From contig CAYJMF010000008.1 of assembly GCA_964370855.1 (NCBI GenBank), positions 24,888 through 88,887 on the forward strand: 64,000 bases of DNA, given 5' to 3'. Made by a program: the position numbers and the translations under genes. Below are positions 17,034-24,804 of the stretch, piece after piece. The notes under the pieces were generated by a model that saw only the letters and a list, made by a program, of their open reading frames with translations, was not told the origin of the DNA and did no database searches. Every line of letters starts with the position of its first letter. The stretch's first letter is position 1. This DNA comes from JAKLKS01 sp964370855 (lineage in GTDB: Bacteria; Planctomycetota; JAJSAM01; JAKLKS01).

Positions 17034-18950
17034 CTACAGCTCTCCCCGCCTCGCCCTCAGCTCCCTCAGCCGGTCGTGGAGCCTCCGGGCGCGGTCCCAG
17101 CGGCTGCGCTCCTCGAGGTAGAGGGCCGCCTCCTCCATCATGGGCTCGTTGCGCCGTAGGAACCGGTCGGGGACGGCGTCCAGGGTCTCCAGGGCCTTCA
17201 AGTGATCCTCGGCGTCGCGGAAGGCCACGTGGAGGAGGAACCGGGCCTCCTCGCGGCGATCCCCCTCGGCGGCCTCCACGGCGGCGCGGAACAGGGGGGC
17301 CGCCTCCGCGGGGCGCCCCGCGTCGAGGTGGGCGAGCCCGAGGGTCACCAGCACTCCCGGGTCCCCGGCGCGGGCCGCCAGCGCCCGCCGCAGGGGCTCC
17401 AGGGCCTCGGCGGCGTTCCCCTCCTCGAGGAGGAGGCGGCCGAGGGCGTGGGCGGCCTCCCCGCAGGCGGGGTCGAGATCGAGGAGGCGCCGGTACTCCC
17501 TTTCGGCCTCCTCCGGACGGTCCGTGCGCTCGAGGAACTCCCCGAGGAGGAGGCCGGCCCGCACCTCGTCCCCGGCCCGATCCGCGTACTCCCGCAGGGG
17601 GGCCGCGCAGTCGCCGTCGGCCCCGGACTCGTGGAGGGCCACGGCGTGGTTGTAGGCGGCCGCATCGAGGTCCGGGTCCAGGGCGCGGGCGGCCTCGAAC
17701 TCCGCCACGGATTCCGCCGAGCGACCCTCGCCGATGAGGAGGAGGCCGCGGAGGTTGAAAGCCGCGGCGCGGTCGATGGCGCGCCCCTCCCGCCGCCACC
17801 AGCGGAGGAACCGCCGGGCCCCGCGCGGGGCGGCGGAGCCGTCCCCGCCGGCGGCGATGCGGCGGGCCAGGACGCCGAGGGGGCGGGACATCCCCGGCCG
17901 GCGGAGGCGCAGGAGGGCGAGGCAGGTGACGAGGCGGCGCTTCTCCTCGAGGAGGCGGAGGAGGCGCAGGGGTCCCTCGGGCAGGGCCTCGAGATGGGGC
18001 GAGCCGTCGGTCATGGCGAAGGAGCGGGTGTGGAGGAAGAAGATCTCCCGCGTCCGCCGGGCCAGGAGCTCCGGCGTCACGGCCACCTCGCCCCCGTCCC
18101 GGAGGAATTCGAGGAGGAGGGACGCCGACCGCAGCGCGCGGCCGCGCCGGGTGAGGGAGCCCGCGTCGTCGGCGGAGGCCAGCAGGGCGGCCGCGGCGGC
18201 GGCCCGCCCGTGGACGAGGAGGAGGAGGGCCGCCTCCTCCCGGGGAGGAAGGAGCGCTCCCGGCTGGAGGGAGCGGGCGCGCCTCTCGAGGCGGAGGCGG
18301 GGGAAGAGCATGTAGCGGGCCCCGAGAATCCGCTCCAGGTCCTGCTCCGCCCGCGGGAAGAGCGGGTGGAGGGGGTTCCCGACGGCGGGCAGGAGGGTCC
18401 CGACGAGGAGGCTGCGCACGCCGAGGATGGCGGCGATGGACGCGTCGTCGGCCCCGGCGGCCTCGGCGGCGAGGGGGGCGTCCTCCGTCGGGAAGGAGGG
18501 CGCGAGGAGGGCGCGCTCGAGGCGGGGCAGCGGGCGGCGGCGGCCGGCGGAGACGCCGGCCCAGGCGTCGGCGGAGCCGAGGCCGAAGCCGCGGTGGGTG
18601 GAGAGCCGGAGGCAGGCGCGGGCCCAGGTCGCCATGACCACCGGGACCGGGGGACCGGCGCCCGCCATGGAGGCGAGGGCGGCCCGGGCCACGTCGGGGT
18701 GGCCCCTGTCGAGCAGTTCGAGGGCCGAGCGGAGCCTCCTGCCCTTCCCGCCCCGGAGCCCGGCGCGGGCCGCCACCCGGCGCCGTCCGAAGGCGTCCGT
18801 CAGGCGGCGGCCGAGGACGCGGAGCCCGAGGTAGAGGAGCGCCGCGGCGAGGGTCCCCGCGACGGGCTCGAGCCCCGCCGCGTCGGCGCCGAGGAGCCCC
18901 CCCGCCAGGCAACCGCCCAGCGCCGCCCCGTGCAGGATCAGCCGACCCAT
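17034..18950 (-). CDS. Membrane-anchored TPR protein
   Basis: 638-residue protein. The N terminus has two hydrophobic segments (about residues 4-22 and 27-45) that probably form a membrane hairpin. Residues 60-380 are helical, Arg/Leu-rich and unassigned. Residues about 390-620 hold tandem TPRs (AAFNLRGLLLIGEGRSAESV, AAHALGRLLLEEGNAAEALE, VLVTLGLAHLDAGRPAEAAP). No enzyme motif is visible, so a scaffold role is most likely. The ATG at 18950 has no clear ribosome site; the upstream ATG at 18954 is out of frame. The family C inverted repeat fills the gap between this start and the acs stop, so it probably has its own promoter in or beside that element. Confidence 0.78.
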   Translation of the reverse strand: MGRLILHGAALGGCLAGGLLGADAAGLEPVAGTLAAALLYLGLRVLGRRLTDAFGRRRVAARAGLRGGKGRRLRSALELLDRGHPDVARAALASMAGAGPPVPVVMATWARACLRLSTHRGFGLGSADAWAGVSAGRRRPLPRLERALLAPSFPTEDAPLAAEAAGADDASIAAILGVRSLLVGTLLPAVGNPLHPLFPRAEQDLERILGARYMLFPRLRLERRARSLQPGALLPPREEAALLLLVHGRAAAAAALLASADDAGSLTRRGRALRSASLLLEFLRDGGEVAVTPELLARRTREIFFLHTRSFAMTDGSPHLEALPEGPLRLLRLLEEKRRLVTCLALLRLRRPGMSRPLGVLARRIAAGGDGSAAPRGARRFLRWWRREGRAIDRAAAFNLRGLLLIGEGRSAESVAEFEAARALDPDLDAAAYNHAVALHESGADGDCAAPLREYADRAGDEVRAGLLLGEFLERTDRPEEAEREYRRLLDLDPACGEAAHALGRLLLEEGNAAEALEPLRRALAARAGDPGVLVTLGLAHLDAGRPAEAAPLFRAAVEAAEGDRREEARFLLHVAFRDAEDHLKALETLDAVPDRFLRRNEPMMEEAALYLEERSRWDRARRLHDRLRELRARRGEL

Positions 18951-18965
18951 CCATGCAGGGTACCG

Positions 18966-19069
18966 CCGCCATACCGAACCCGACCCAGATTGGCGGCGAA
19001 ACGGGTGGTGACCGGCCCGGCGGGATTCTCCCGTTTCGCCGCCAATCCGGGTCGGGTTCGGTATGGCGG
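18966..19069. repeat. Family C long inverted repeat (full element)
   Basis: Arms 18966-19005 and 19030-19069 are 40 bases with one mismatch and a 24-base loop. Each arm contains CCGCCATACCGAACCCGACC and a GATTGGCGGCG block. It starts 17 bases downstream of the acs stop (reading the minus strand) and fills most of the acs-TPR intergenic space. A single arm of the same family lies at 43583-43614. Confidence 0.92.
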
Positions 19070-19086
19070 CGCGGCATGGCGGCGGG

Positions 19087-21096
19087 CTACTCCTGGCCCT
19101 CGAACTGGTCGCGGAGGGCGTGGATGACGGCGGGGTCGGCGAGGGTGGTGGTGTCGCCGAGGGCGCGGCCCTCCGCGATGTCCCGGAGGAGGCGGCGCAT
19201 GATCTTCCCGCTGCGGGTCTTGGGGAGGTCCGCGGCGATGTGGACGTCGTCGGGGCGGGCGATGGCGCCGATCTTCTCCGTCACGAACTGGCGCAGCTCC
19301 TCCCGCGCCTCGTGGGCGGGGCCGAGGTCGGCCCCCGTGCGGAGCGACACGAAGGCGACGATGGCCTGCCCCTTGAGGGGGTCGGGCCGCCCCACCACGG
19401 CGGCCTCGGCCACGGCGGGATGCTCCACCAGCGCGCTCTCCACCTCGGCGGTGCCGATGCGGTGGCCCGCCACGTTCAGGACGTCGTCCACGCGGCCGAG
19501 GAGCCAGAGGTAGCCCTCCTCGTCCCGCCGTGCTCCGTCGCCGGTGACGTAGACGTCCCCGCCCCAGCGCCCGAAGTAGGTCTTGCGGTACCGCTCCTCG
19601 TCGCCCCAGATGCCGCGCAGCATGGAGGGCCACGGCTTCCGGGAGACGAGGTAGCCGCCGCCGACGTCCACGGTCCGCCCCTCCTCGTCCACGATCTCCA
19701 TCTCGTACCCCGGCAGGGGGAAGGTCGCCGACCCGGGCCTCGTCGTCGTCAGGCCGGGCAGGGGGGAGACGACGATGGCCCCGGTCTCCGTCTGCCACCA
19801 GGTGTCCACCACGGGGACGCGGCCGCGGCCGATGTGCTCGCGGTACCAGACCCAGGCCTCGGGGTTGATGGGCTCCCCCACGGTCCCGAGGAGCCGGAGG
19901 GCCGAGAGGTCCCGCTTCGCGGGCCACTCCGCCCCCCACTTCATGAAGGCACGGATGGCCGTGGGCGCGGTGTAGAGGATCGTCACCCCGTGCTTCTCGC
20001 AGAGGTCCCAGAACCGCCCCCGGTCGGGCCAGTCCGGCGCCCCCTCGTACATGACCACCGTCGCGCCGAGCGCGAGGGGCCCGTACACGACGTAGGAGTG
20101 GCCCGTGATCCAGCCCACGTCGGCGGTGCACCAGAAGACGTCGTCGTCCCGGAGGTCGAAGACCGCCCGCGCCGTGGACGCCACGCCGGTCATGTAGCCG
20201 CCCGTGGTGTGGACGATCCCCTTCGGCTTCCCCGTGGTGCCCGAGGTGTAGAGGAGGAACAGCACATGCTCCGCGTCGAAGGCCTCGCACTCCCCGTCGG
20301 GGGCCGCCTCCTGCATCAGGCGGTGCCACCAGTGGTCTCGCCCCTCCTTCACGTGGATCTCCGCGCCCGTGCGGCGCACGATGACCACGTGCTCCACCGT
20401 CGTGCCCCCGTCGAGGGCCGCGTCGGCGTTGGCCTTGAGCGGCACGAGGGCCCCCCGCCGCCACCCGGCGTCGGCGGTGACGAGCACCTTCGCGCCGGCG
20501 TCGTTGATGCGGTCCCGGAGGCTCTCGGCGCTGAAGCCGCCGAAGACCACGCTGTGGGCCGCCCCGATGCGCGCGCAGGCCAGCATCGCCACCGCCGCCT
20601 CGGGCACCATGGGGAGGTAGATGCAGACCCGGTCCCCCTTCGCCACGCCGAGGCCGCGGAGCGCCGTCGCGAACTTGCGCACCTCGCGGTGGAGCTCCCG
20701 GTAGGTCAGGACCCGGGTGTCCCCGGGCTCCCCCTCCCAGACGATGGCCGCCTTGTTCCCCCGTCCGTCGCGCACGTGGCGGTCCACGCAGTTCTCGCAG
20801 GCGTTGAGCCTTCCCCCGAGGAACCACTTCGCGTGGGGGGGCTTCCACTGTAGGACGCGCCGCCAGGGCTTCCGCCAGAGGAGCCGCCGCGCCTCCTTCT
20901 CCCAGTGGCGGAGGCGGGCCGCCTCCCCCTTCGGGAAGGCCGAGGCGGCGCGCACGAGGGCGTGGGCGGACCACCACTTCGGCGGGGGGTAGCGGCGGCT
21001 CTCGAGCAGCAGCGTGTCGATGGAGCCCGTCCGGTTCCCCTCGCCCGACGGGGCGCGGCGCGGCGCGGCGGCCTTCCGCTTCCTCGGCTTCGGCAT
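19087..21096 (-). CDS. acs: Acetyl-CoA synthetase
   Basis: AMP-forming acetate:CoA ligase, 669 residues, which activates acetate to acetyl-CoA through acetyl-AMP. Seen: the N-terminal ACAS domain (RLNACENCVDRH), the P-loop-like motif YTSGTTGKPKG, the substrate motif VDTWWQTETG and the A5/A8 region TGDGARRDEEGYLW. The C-terminal PKTRSGKIMRR has K631, the lysine that is reversibly acetylated in this family. The ATG at 21096 has GGGGAGG 8 bases upstream and gives the standard length; the open frame extends to 21435 but without family similarity. Residues 2-20 (PKPRKRKAAAPRRAPSGEG) are an unusually basic N-terminal extension. A CRP-like palindrome lies 64 bases upstream of the start. acs and nifJ both feed the acetyl-CoA pool. 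Confidence 0.96.
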   Translation of the reverse strand: MPKPRKRKAAAPRRAPSGEGNRTGSIDTLLLESRRYPPPKWWSAHALVRAASAFPKGEAARLRHWEKEARRLLWRKPWRRVLQWKPPHAKWFLGGRLNACENCVDRHVRDGRGNKAAIVWEGEPGDTRVLTYRELHREVRKFATALRGLGVAKGDRVCIYLPMVPEAAVAMLACARIGAAHSVVFGGFSAESLRDRINDAGAKVLVTADAGWRRGALVPLKANADAALDGGTTVEHVVIVRRTGAEIHVKEGRDHWWHRLMQEAAPDGECEAFDAEHVLFLLYTSGTTGKPKGIVHTTGGYMTGVASTARAVFDLRDDDVFWCTADVGWITGHSYVVYGPLALGATVVMYEGAPDWPDRGRFWDLCEKHGVTILYTAPTAIRAFMKWGAEWPAKRDLSALRLLGTVGEPINPEAWVWYREHIGRGRVPVVDTWWQTETGAIVVSPLPGLTTTRPGSATFPLPGYEMEIVDEEGRTVDVGGGYLVSRKPWPSMLRGIWGDEERYRKTYFGRWGGDVYVTGDGARRDEEGYLWLLGRVDDVLNVAGHRIGTAEVESALVEHPAVAEAAVVGRPDPLKGQAIVAFVSLRTGADLGPAHEAREELRQFVTEKIGAIARPDDVHIAADLPKTRSGKIMRRLLRDIAEGRALGDTTTLADPAVIHALRDQFEGQE

Positions 21097-21159
21097 GGCG
21101 TCCTCCCCCGGCGATGGCTGAAGGGGAGATGGTACAGGCAGGAATAAGGATTTTCCCCC

Positions 21160-21173
21160 GTGACCTGCATCAC
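21160..21173. promoter_or_regulatory. CRP/FNR-like palindrome between acs and PKD gene
   Basis: GTGACCTGCATCAC is a perfect GTGA-N6-TCAC dyad, the core of the E. coli CRP consensus. It sits in the divergent region between acs (start 21096, minus) and the PKD protein (start 21260, plus). A weak -10-like TACCAT on the minus strand (21129-21134) would put the dyad near -45, and TACAAT at 21178-21183 lies just beside it on the plus strand. In enteric bacteria acs is CRP-activated. The match is short, and no CRP gene is in the window. Confidence 0.4.
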
Positions 21174-21259
21174 GGGCTACAATGCCCCCGTCGCGGCGTC
21201 CCGGCGGCGGACCGGGGCGGAAACGCGCCGCGCCCCCCAGCCCCTCACGGAGGTCACCG

Positions 21260-24200
21260 ATGTCCGGATTCCGCTGTCCGCTCCTCCTCGCCGCAGCCCT
21301 CCTCGCGTCCCTGCCCCTCCCCCCCGCCGCCGCCGACGGCCTCGACGCCCTCGTCCCCCTGAACGGGACGGCGGCCGGCGAGGTCCCCGCCGGCGGGGGC
21401 TCCTCGGTCACCGGCGTCCTCCTCCCCGCGGGCACCGCCAGGGGGAGCCTCCAGCTGAAGGTCGCGAAGGGGAGCGGCCTCAGGCCCCTCCTCTCCCTCC
21501 TCTATCCCGACGGCACCCTCCGCGACCTCGACGACCTCGCCGGCCTCGGCGCCGCCGTCAAGAGCACGGCCACCTCCGTCACCGTCTCCAACCTCCCCAC
21601 CCTCGCGGAGTCCGGCCTCTACCGGGCCGTCGTGCGCGGGGACGGGGACGACGACGGGACCCCCACCTCCGGCGCCTACACCCTGCGGGTGAAGGGGAAG
21701 CCCTCCAAGGGGTTCAAGGTGGCCCTGGCCACCATCGCCACGGTGGGCGAGAAGGACGACTACGTCCTCTCTGCCCCCGAAGGGGGGCTGCTGGCCCTGT
21801 CCGTGAAGGCCGTGAAGGGCTCCTTCTTCGCGCCGACCCTGCAGATCCTCACCGGATCGGGGGACGTGATCCCCCACGACGCCTACGCGAAGATCGGCAA
21901 GGGCGAGAGCATCTCCATCAAGAACCTCCCCCTGCCCTTCTTCGGCGACTACGTCCTGCGCATCGGGGCCCCGGCCATCGCCTCCACCGGCGACTACACG
22001 CTCTCCGTCAAGGTGAAGGCCTCCAAGGCCGCCCCGCCCGCCGGCGTCCCCGTGGCCGACGCCGGCGGCCTGTCCATCGTCGAGCCCGGCGCCGCGTTCA
22101 CCCTCGACGGATCCGGCACCTCCGGCGCGGCCACGGTGCAGTGGGCCCGGGTGGGCGGCCCCGCGACGACCCTCTCCTCGACCTCCGCCTCCGAGCCCTC
22201 GGCCACCGCGCCCCCGGACCGCGCCACCGTCGTCTTCCAGCTCGTGGGGCGCAACGCCGCCGGGACCTCGGCCCCGGACCTCGCCGTCGTCGAGGTGGAC
22301 CGCGTGCCCGTGGCCGACGCCGGGCCCTCCGTCCACCTGGACGCCCCGGCCGCCGTGGGGCTGGACGGGAGCGGCAGCTACGACCTCGACGGCGGGGACG
22401 CGCTGACCTACTCGTGGACCCAGGTCGCCGGTCCGGCCGTCACCCTCGACGACCCCGCCTCCGTCGCCCCCTCCTTCACCCCCGGCGCCGACGGCCTCTA
22501 CGCCTTCGAGCTGACGGTGAACGACGGGACCGCAGGGTCGGAGCCCTCCGGCGTCGTGGTCTCCGTGGGAGGCTCCTTCCCCGCCGCCGACGCCGGCCGC
22601 AACATCCTCGTCCGGCCCCAGGACACGGTCTTCCTCTCGGGGCTCCGCTCCCGCTCCGCCTCCGGCGCGACCCCGGCGACCTTCGCCTGGACCGCCGACG
22701 CGGGGAACGGGGCCGCCGTCACCCTGGCCGGGGCCTCGGGCCCCGTGGCCTCCTTCACGGCGCCGAAGCAGGGGGCGCGTCTGCGGTTCCGCCTGGTGGT
22801 GGACGGCTCCACCGCCGCCGCCGACGAGGTCCTGGTCGTGGTCTCCTCCTCGACGCCCGTGAACGGGAGCCCCGTGGCGAAGGCCGGGTCGGCGCAGGTC
22901 GTGGGCGCATCGACGGGTTTCGTCCTCGACGGCGGCCAGAGCACCGACGACGGCGCCGTGGAGGAGCACTCCTGGATGCAGGTCGCCGGCCCCGCCACCG
23001 GCCTCCTCGACGAGGGGAGCACCGCCGCGGGGACGACGCCCGCCGGGGACTCCGTCTCCTCCTTCCTCCTCGCGGTCTACGACGGGCGCAAGTACGGGGC
23101 CCCCGACTCCGTCGTCGTCGTGGGCGGCACGCGCGACCTCCCCACGGCGGACGCCGGGGCCGACGGGTCGGGAAGCCCGGGGGCGACGGTGAACCTCTCA
23201 TCGGCCCTCTCCCAGCCCGCGTCGGGGCAGACGCTCTCGTCCCGCCAGTGGACCCAGGTCTCCGGGAAGGACTGGTACGACGTCGACGCCGAGGACGCCG
23301 GGTTCGACCCGGCCTCCGCCTCCCCCGCCGTCAAGGTCCCCTCCGACGTCTCCTCGCTCACGGCCCAGCGGCAGATCCTGATGGCCCTGGTCGTGTCCGA
23401 CGGCGCCGGATCCTCCGCCGCGGACTACGCGACGATCACCTTCAACAACCTGCCCACCAACGCACAACCCACCGTGGACGCGACCTCGCCCTCGCCCCTC
23501 TACCGGCCCGGCGCGACCGTGGCGCTGGACGCCGCCGCCGCGGACAACGACGGCGACGCCCTCGCCTACGCATGGACCCAGGTCTCCGGGCCGCCGGCCG
23601 GCATCACCGGCTCCGCCTCCGCCCACGCCACGGTGACGGCCCCGACGGCCACGGCGACCCTCGTCTTCCGCGTGACCGTGAACGACCTGACCGGCGCCTC
23701 CAACGCCTCGAACTCCGACGAAGTGACCATCTCCGTGAACCAGCCCCCCGTGGTGAGCGTGGTCTCCACGCCCTCCTCGGGCCCCGCCGGGACGGTGGCC
23801 ACCCTCGACGGCACCGGGACCACGGACCCCGACGACGTCTCCCTCACCTACCTGTGGACGGAGATCCCCCCCGCCGTCGGGAGCCCCGTGACCCTGACCG
23901 GGGCCTCGACGGCCACGGCCTCCTTCACCCAGCCCGCCTACTCCGGTTCCGTGACCCAGAGGCGGCGGACCTTCCGCCTGACGGTGACGGACTCCATGGG
24001 AGCCTCCTTCACCGTGAACAAGACCGTCACGTTCACCCCCAACGCGCCCCCATCGCTCAACGCCATCGTGCCCGGCGGCGACCGGGTGATCTTCTACAGC
24101 AACTCCCTGGCCGCCTCGGACAAGTCGGAGACCTTCACCGCGGGGCCGACGACGGACGCCGACGGGGACTCCCTCACCTTCTCGTGGTCCGTCAAGTCGG

Positions 24201-24688
24201 GCCCCCTGACCTCGAGCACGCTCCTCTCCGCGACATCGGGGACGAGCATCGCCTTCGGGGCGCCGAAGCCGACCCTGTCGCAGAACAGCACCGGCGGCGT
24301 CTACGTCATCGCGGTGGTGGCGAGCGACGGGAGCGAACTCAGCCTGGAGAAGACCGTGGAGGTGGTGGTGACCTCCTCCTTCACGAGCGACATCTACCCC
24401 CTCCTCTCGGCGGGGTGCACCACGAGCGGATGCCACAACGCGGCGGGGGCGGGCGGCCTCAGCCTCAGCGGCGGGGCGTCCTCGGCCCGGGGGAACCTCC
24501 TCAACGGGAGGGTCTCGGCCAACGACTACCAGGGCTCGTCCTTCTACTCGAAGCTCCAGGACGGCTCCATGCCGAAGAACGGCTCCGCCTGGGGCGCCCA
24601 CCTCTACAACCTGGTCCGCGACTGGATCGAGCCCGAGCACAACGCCACCAGCAAGCCCGGCCTCACCACCGGCGCGGAGAACAACTGA
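21260..24688 (+). CDS. Secreted multi-PKD/REJ protein with C-terminal CX4CH motif
   Basis: 1142-residue exported protein. It starts at the ATG at 21260 with GGAGG upstream, followed by a signal peptide (CPLLLAAALLASLPLPPAAA). Residues about 30-255 hold two pre-peptidase-like beta domains. About eight PKD/REJ-like repeats follow (WARVGGPA, WTQVAGPAV, WMQVAGPAT, WTQVSGPPA, with GLDGSGSYDLDGGDAL-type turns). The last 105 residues (SSFTSDIYPLLSAGCTTSGC) resemble the planctomycete-type cytochrome c module. Its haem motif is C-X4-CH (CTTSGCH) rather than CXXCH, with a possible distal Met in DGSMPKNGS. It is probably cell-surface or extracellular; whether it binds haem is unproven. A family B inverted repeat starts 8 bases after the stop. 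Confidence 0.85.
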   Translation: MSGFRCPLLLAAALLASLPLPPAAADGLDALVPLNGTAAGEVPAGGGSSVTGVLLPAGTARGSLQLKVAKGSGLRPLLSLLYPDGTLRDLDDLAGLGAAVKSTATSVTVSNLPTLAESGLYRAVVRGDGDDDGTPTSGAYTLRVKGKPSKGFKVALATIATVGEKDDYVLSAPEGGLLALSVKAVKGSFFAPTLQILTGSGDVIPHDAYAKIGKGESISIKNLPLPFFGDYVLRIGAPAIASTGDYTLSVKVKASKAAPPAGVPVADAGGLSIVEPGAAFTLDGSGTSGAATVQWARVGGPATTLSSTSASEPSATAPPDRATVVFQLVGRNAAGTSAPDLAVVEVDRVPVADAGPSVHLDAPAAVGLDGSGSYDLDGGDALTYSWTQVAGPAVTLDDPASVAPSFTPGADGLYAFELTVNDGTAGSEPSGVVVSVGGSFPAADAGRNILVRPQDTVFLSGLRSRSASGATPATFAWTADAGNGAAVTLAGASGPVASFTAPKQGARLRFRLVVDGSTAAADEVLVVVSSSTPVNGSPVAKAGSAQVVGASTGFVLDGGQSTDDGAVEEHSWMQVAGPATGLLDEGSTAAGTTPAGDSVSSFLLAVYDGRKYGAPDSVVVVGGTRDLPTADAGADGSGSPGATVNLSSALSQPASGQTLSSRQWTQVSGKDWYDVDAEDAGFDPASASPAVKVPSDVSSLTAQRQILMALVVSDGAGSSAADYATITFNNLPTNAQPTVDATSPSPLYRPGATVALDAAAADNDGDALAYAWTQVSGPPAGITGSASAHATVTAPTATATLVFRVTVNDLTGASNASNSDEVTISVNQPPVVSVVSTPSSGPAGTVATLDGTGTTDPDDVSLTYLWTEIPPAVGSPVTLTGASTATASFTQPAYSGSVTQRRRTFRLTVTDSMGASFTVNKTVTFTPNAPPSLNAIVPGGDRVIFYSNSLAASDKSETFTAGPTTDADGDSLTFSWSVKSGPLTSSTLLSATSGTSIAFGAPKPTLSQNSTGGVYVIAVVASDGSELSLEKTVEVVVTSSFTSDIYPLLSAGCTTSGCHNAAGAGGLSLSGGASSARGNLLNGRVSANDYQGSSFYSKLQDGSMPKNGSAWGAHLYNLVRDWIEPEHNATSKPGLTTGAENN

Positions 24689-24695
24689 TCGGCGA

Positions 24696-24798
24696 CAGCA
24701 GAACGGTGTCAGACACCTATTGGCTGCGAAGCGTTGTATCCCGCCCGGGGCGGGAGGCAGTGCTTCGCAGCCAATAGGTGTCTGACACCGTTCTGCTG
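24696..24798. repeat. Family B long inverted repeat
   Basis: Arms 24696-24732 and 24762-24798 are 37 bases and perfectly complementary; the loop contains a second GC-rich hairpin (CCGCCCGGGGCGGG). Each arm contains the nested palindrome GGTGTCAGACACC and the block TATTGGCTGCGAAGC. The element fills the whole gap between two convergent genes: 8 bases after the PKD gene stop and 7 bases from the stop of the minus-strand lipoprotein. It could terminate transcription in both directions. Confidence 0.92.
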
Positions 24799-24804
24799 CC
24801 GTCG

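Noticed and set aside
19087..21435. N-terminal extension of acs to 21435
   Set aside because: The extra 113 residues are Arg/Gly/Pro-rich without similarity, while ATG 21096 has a strong ribosome site and gives the normal length.
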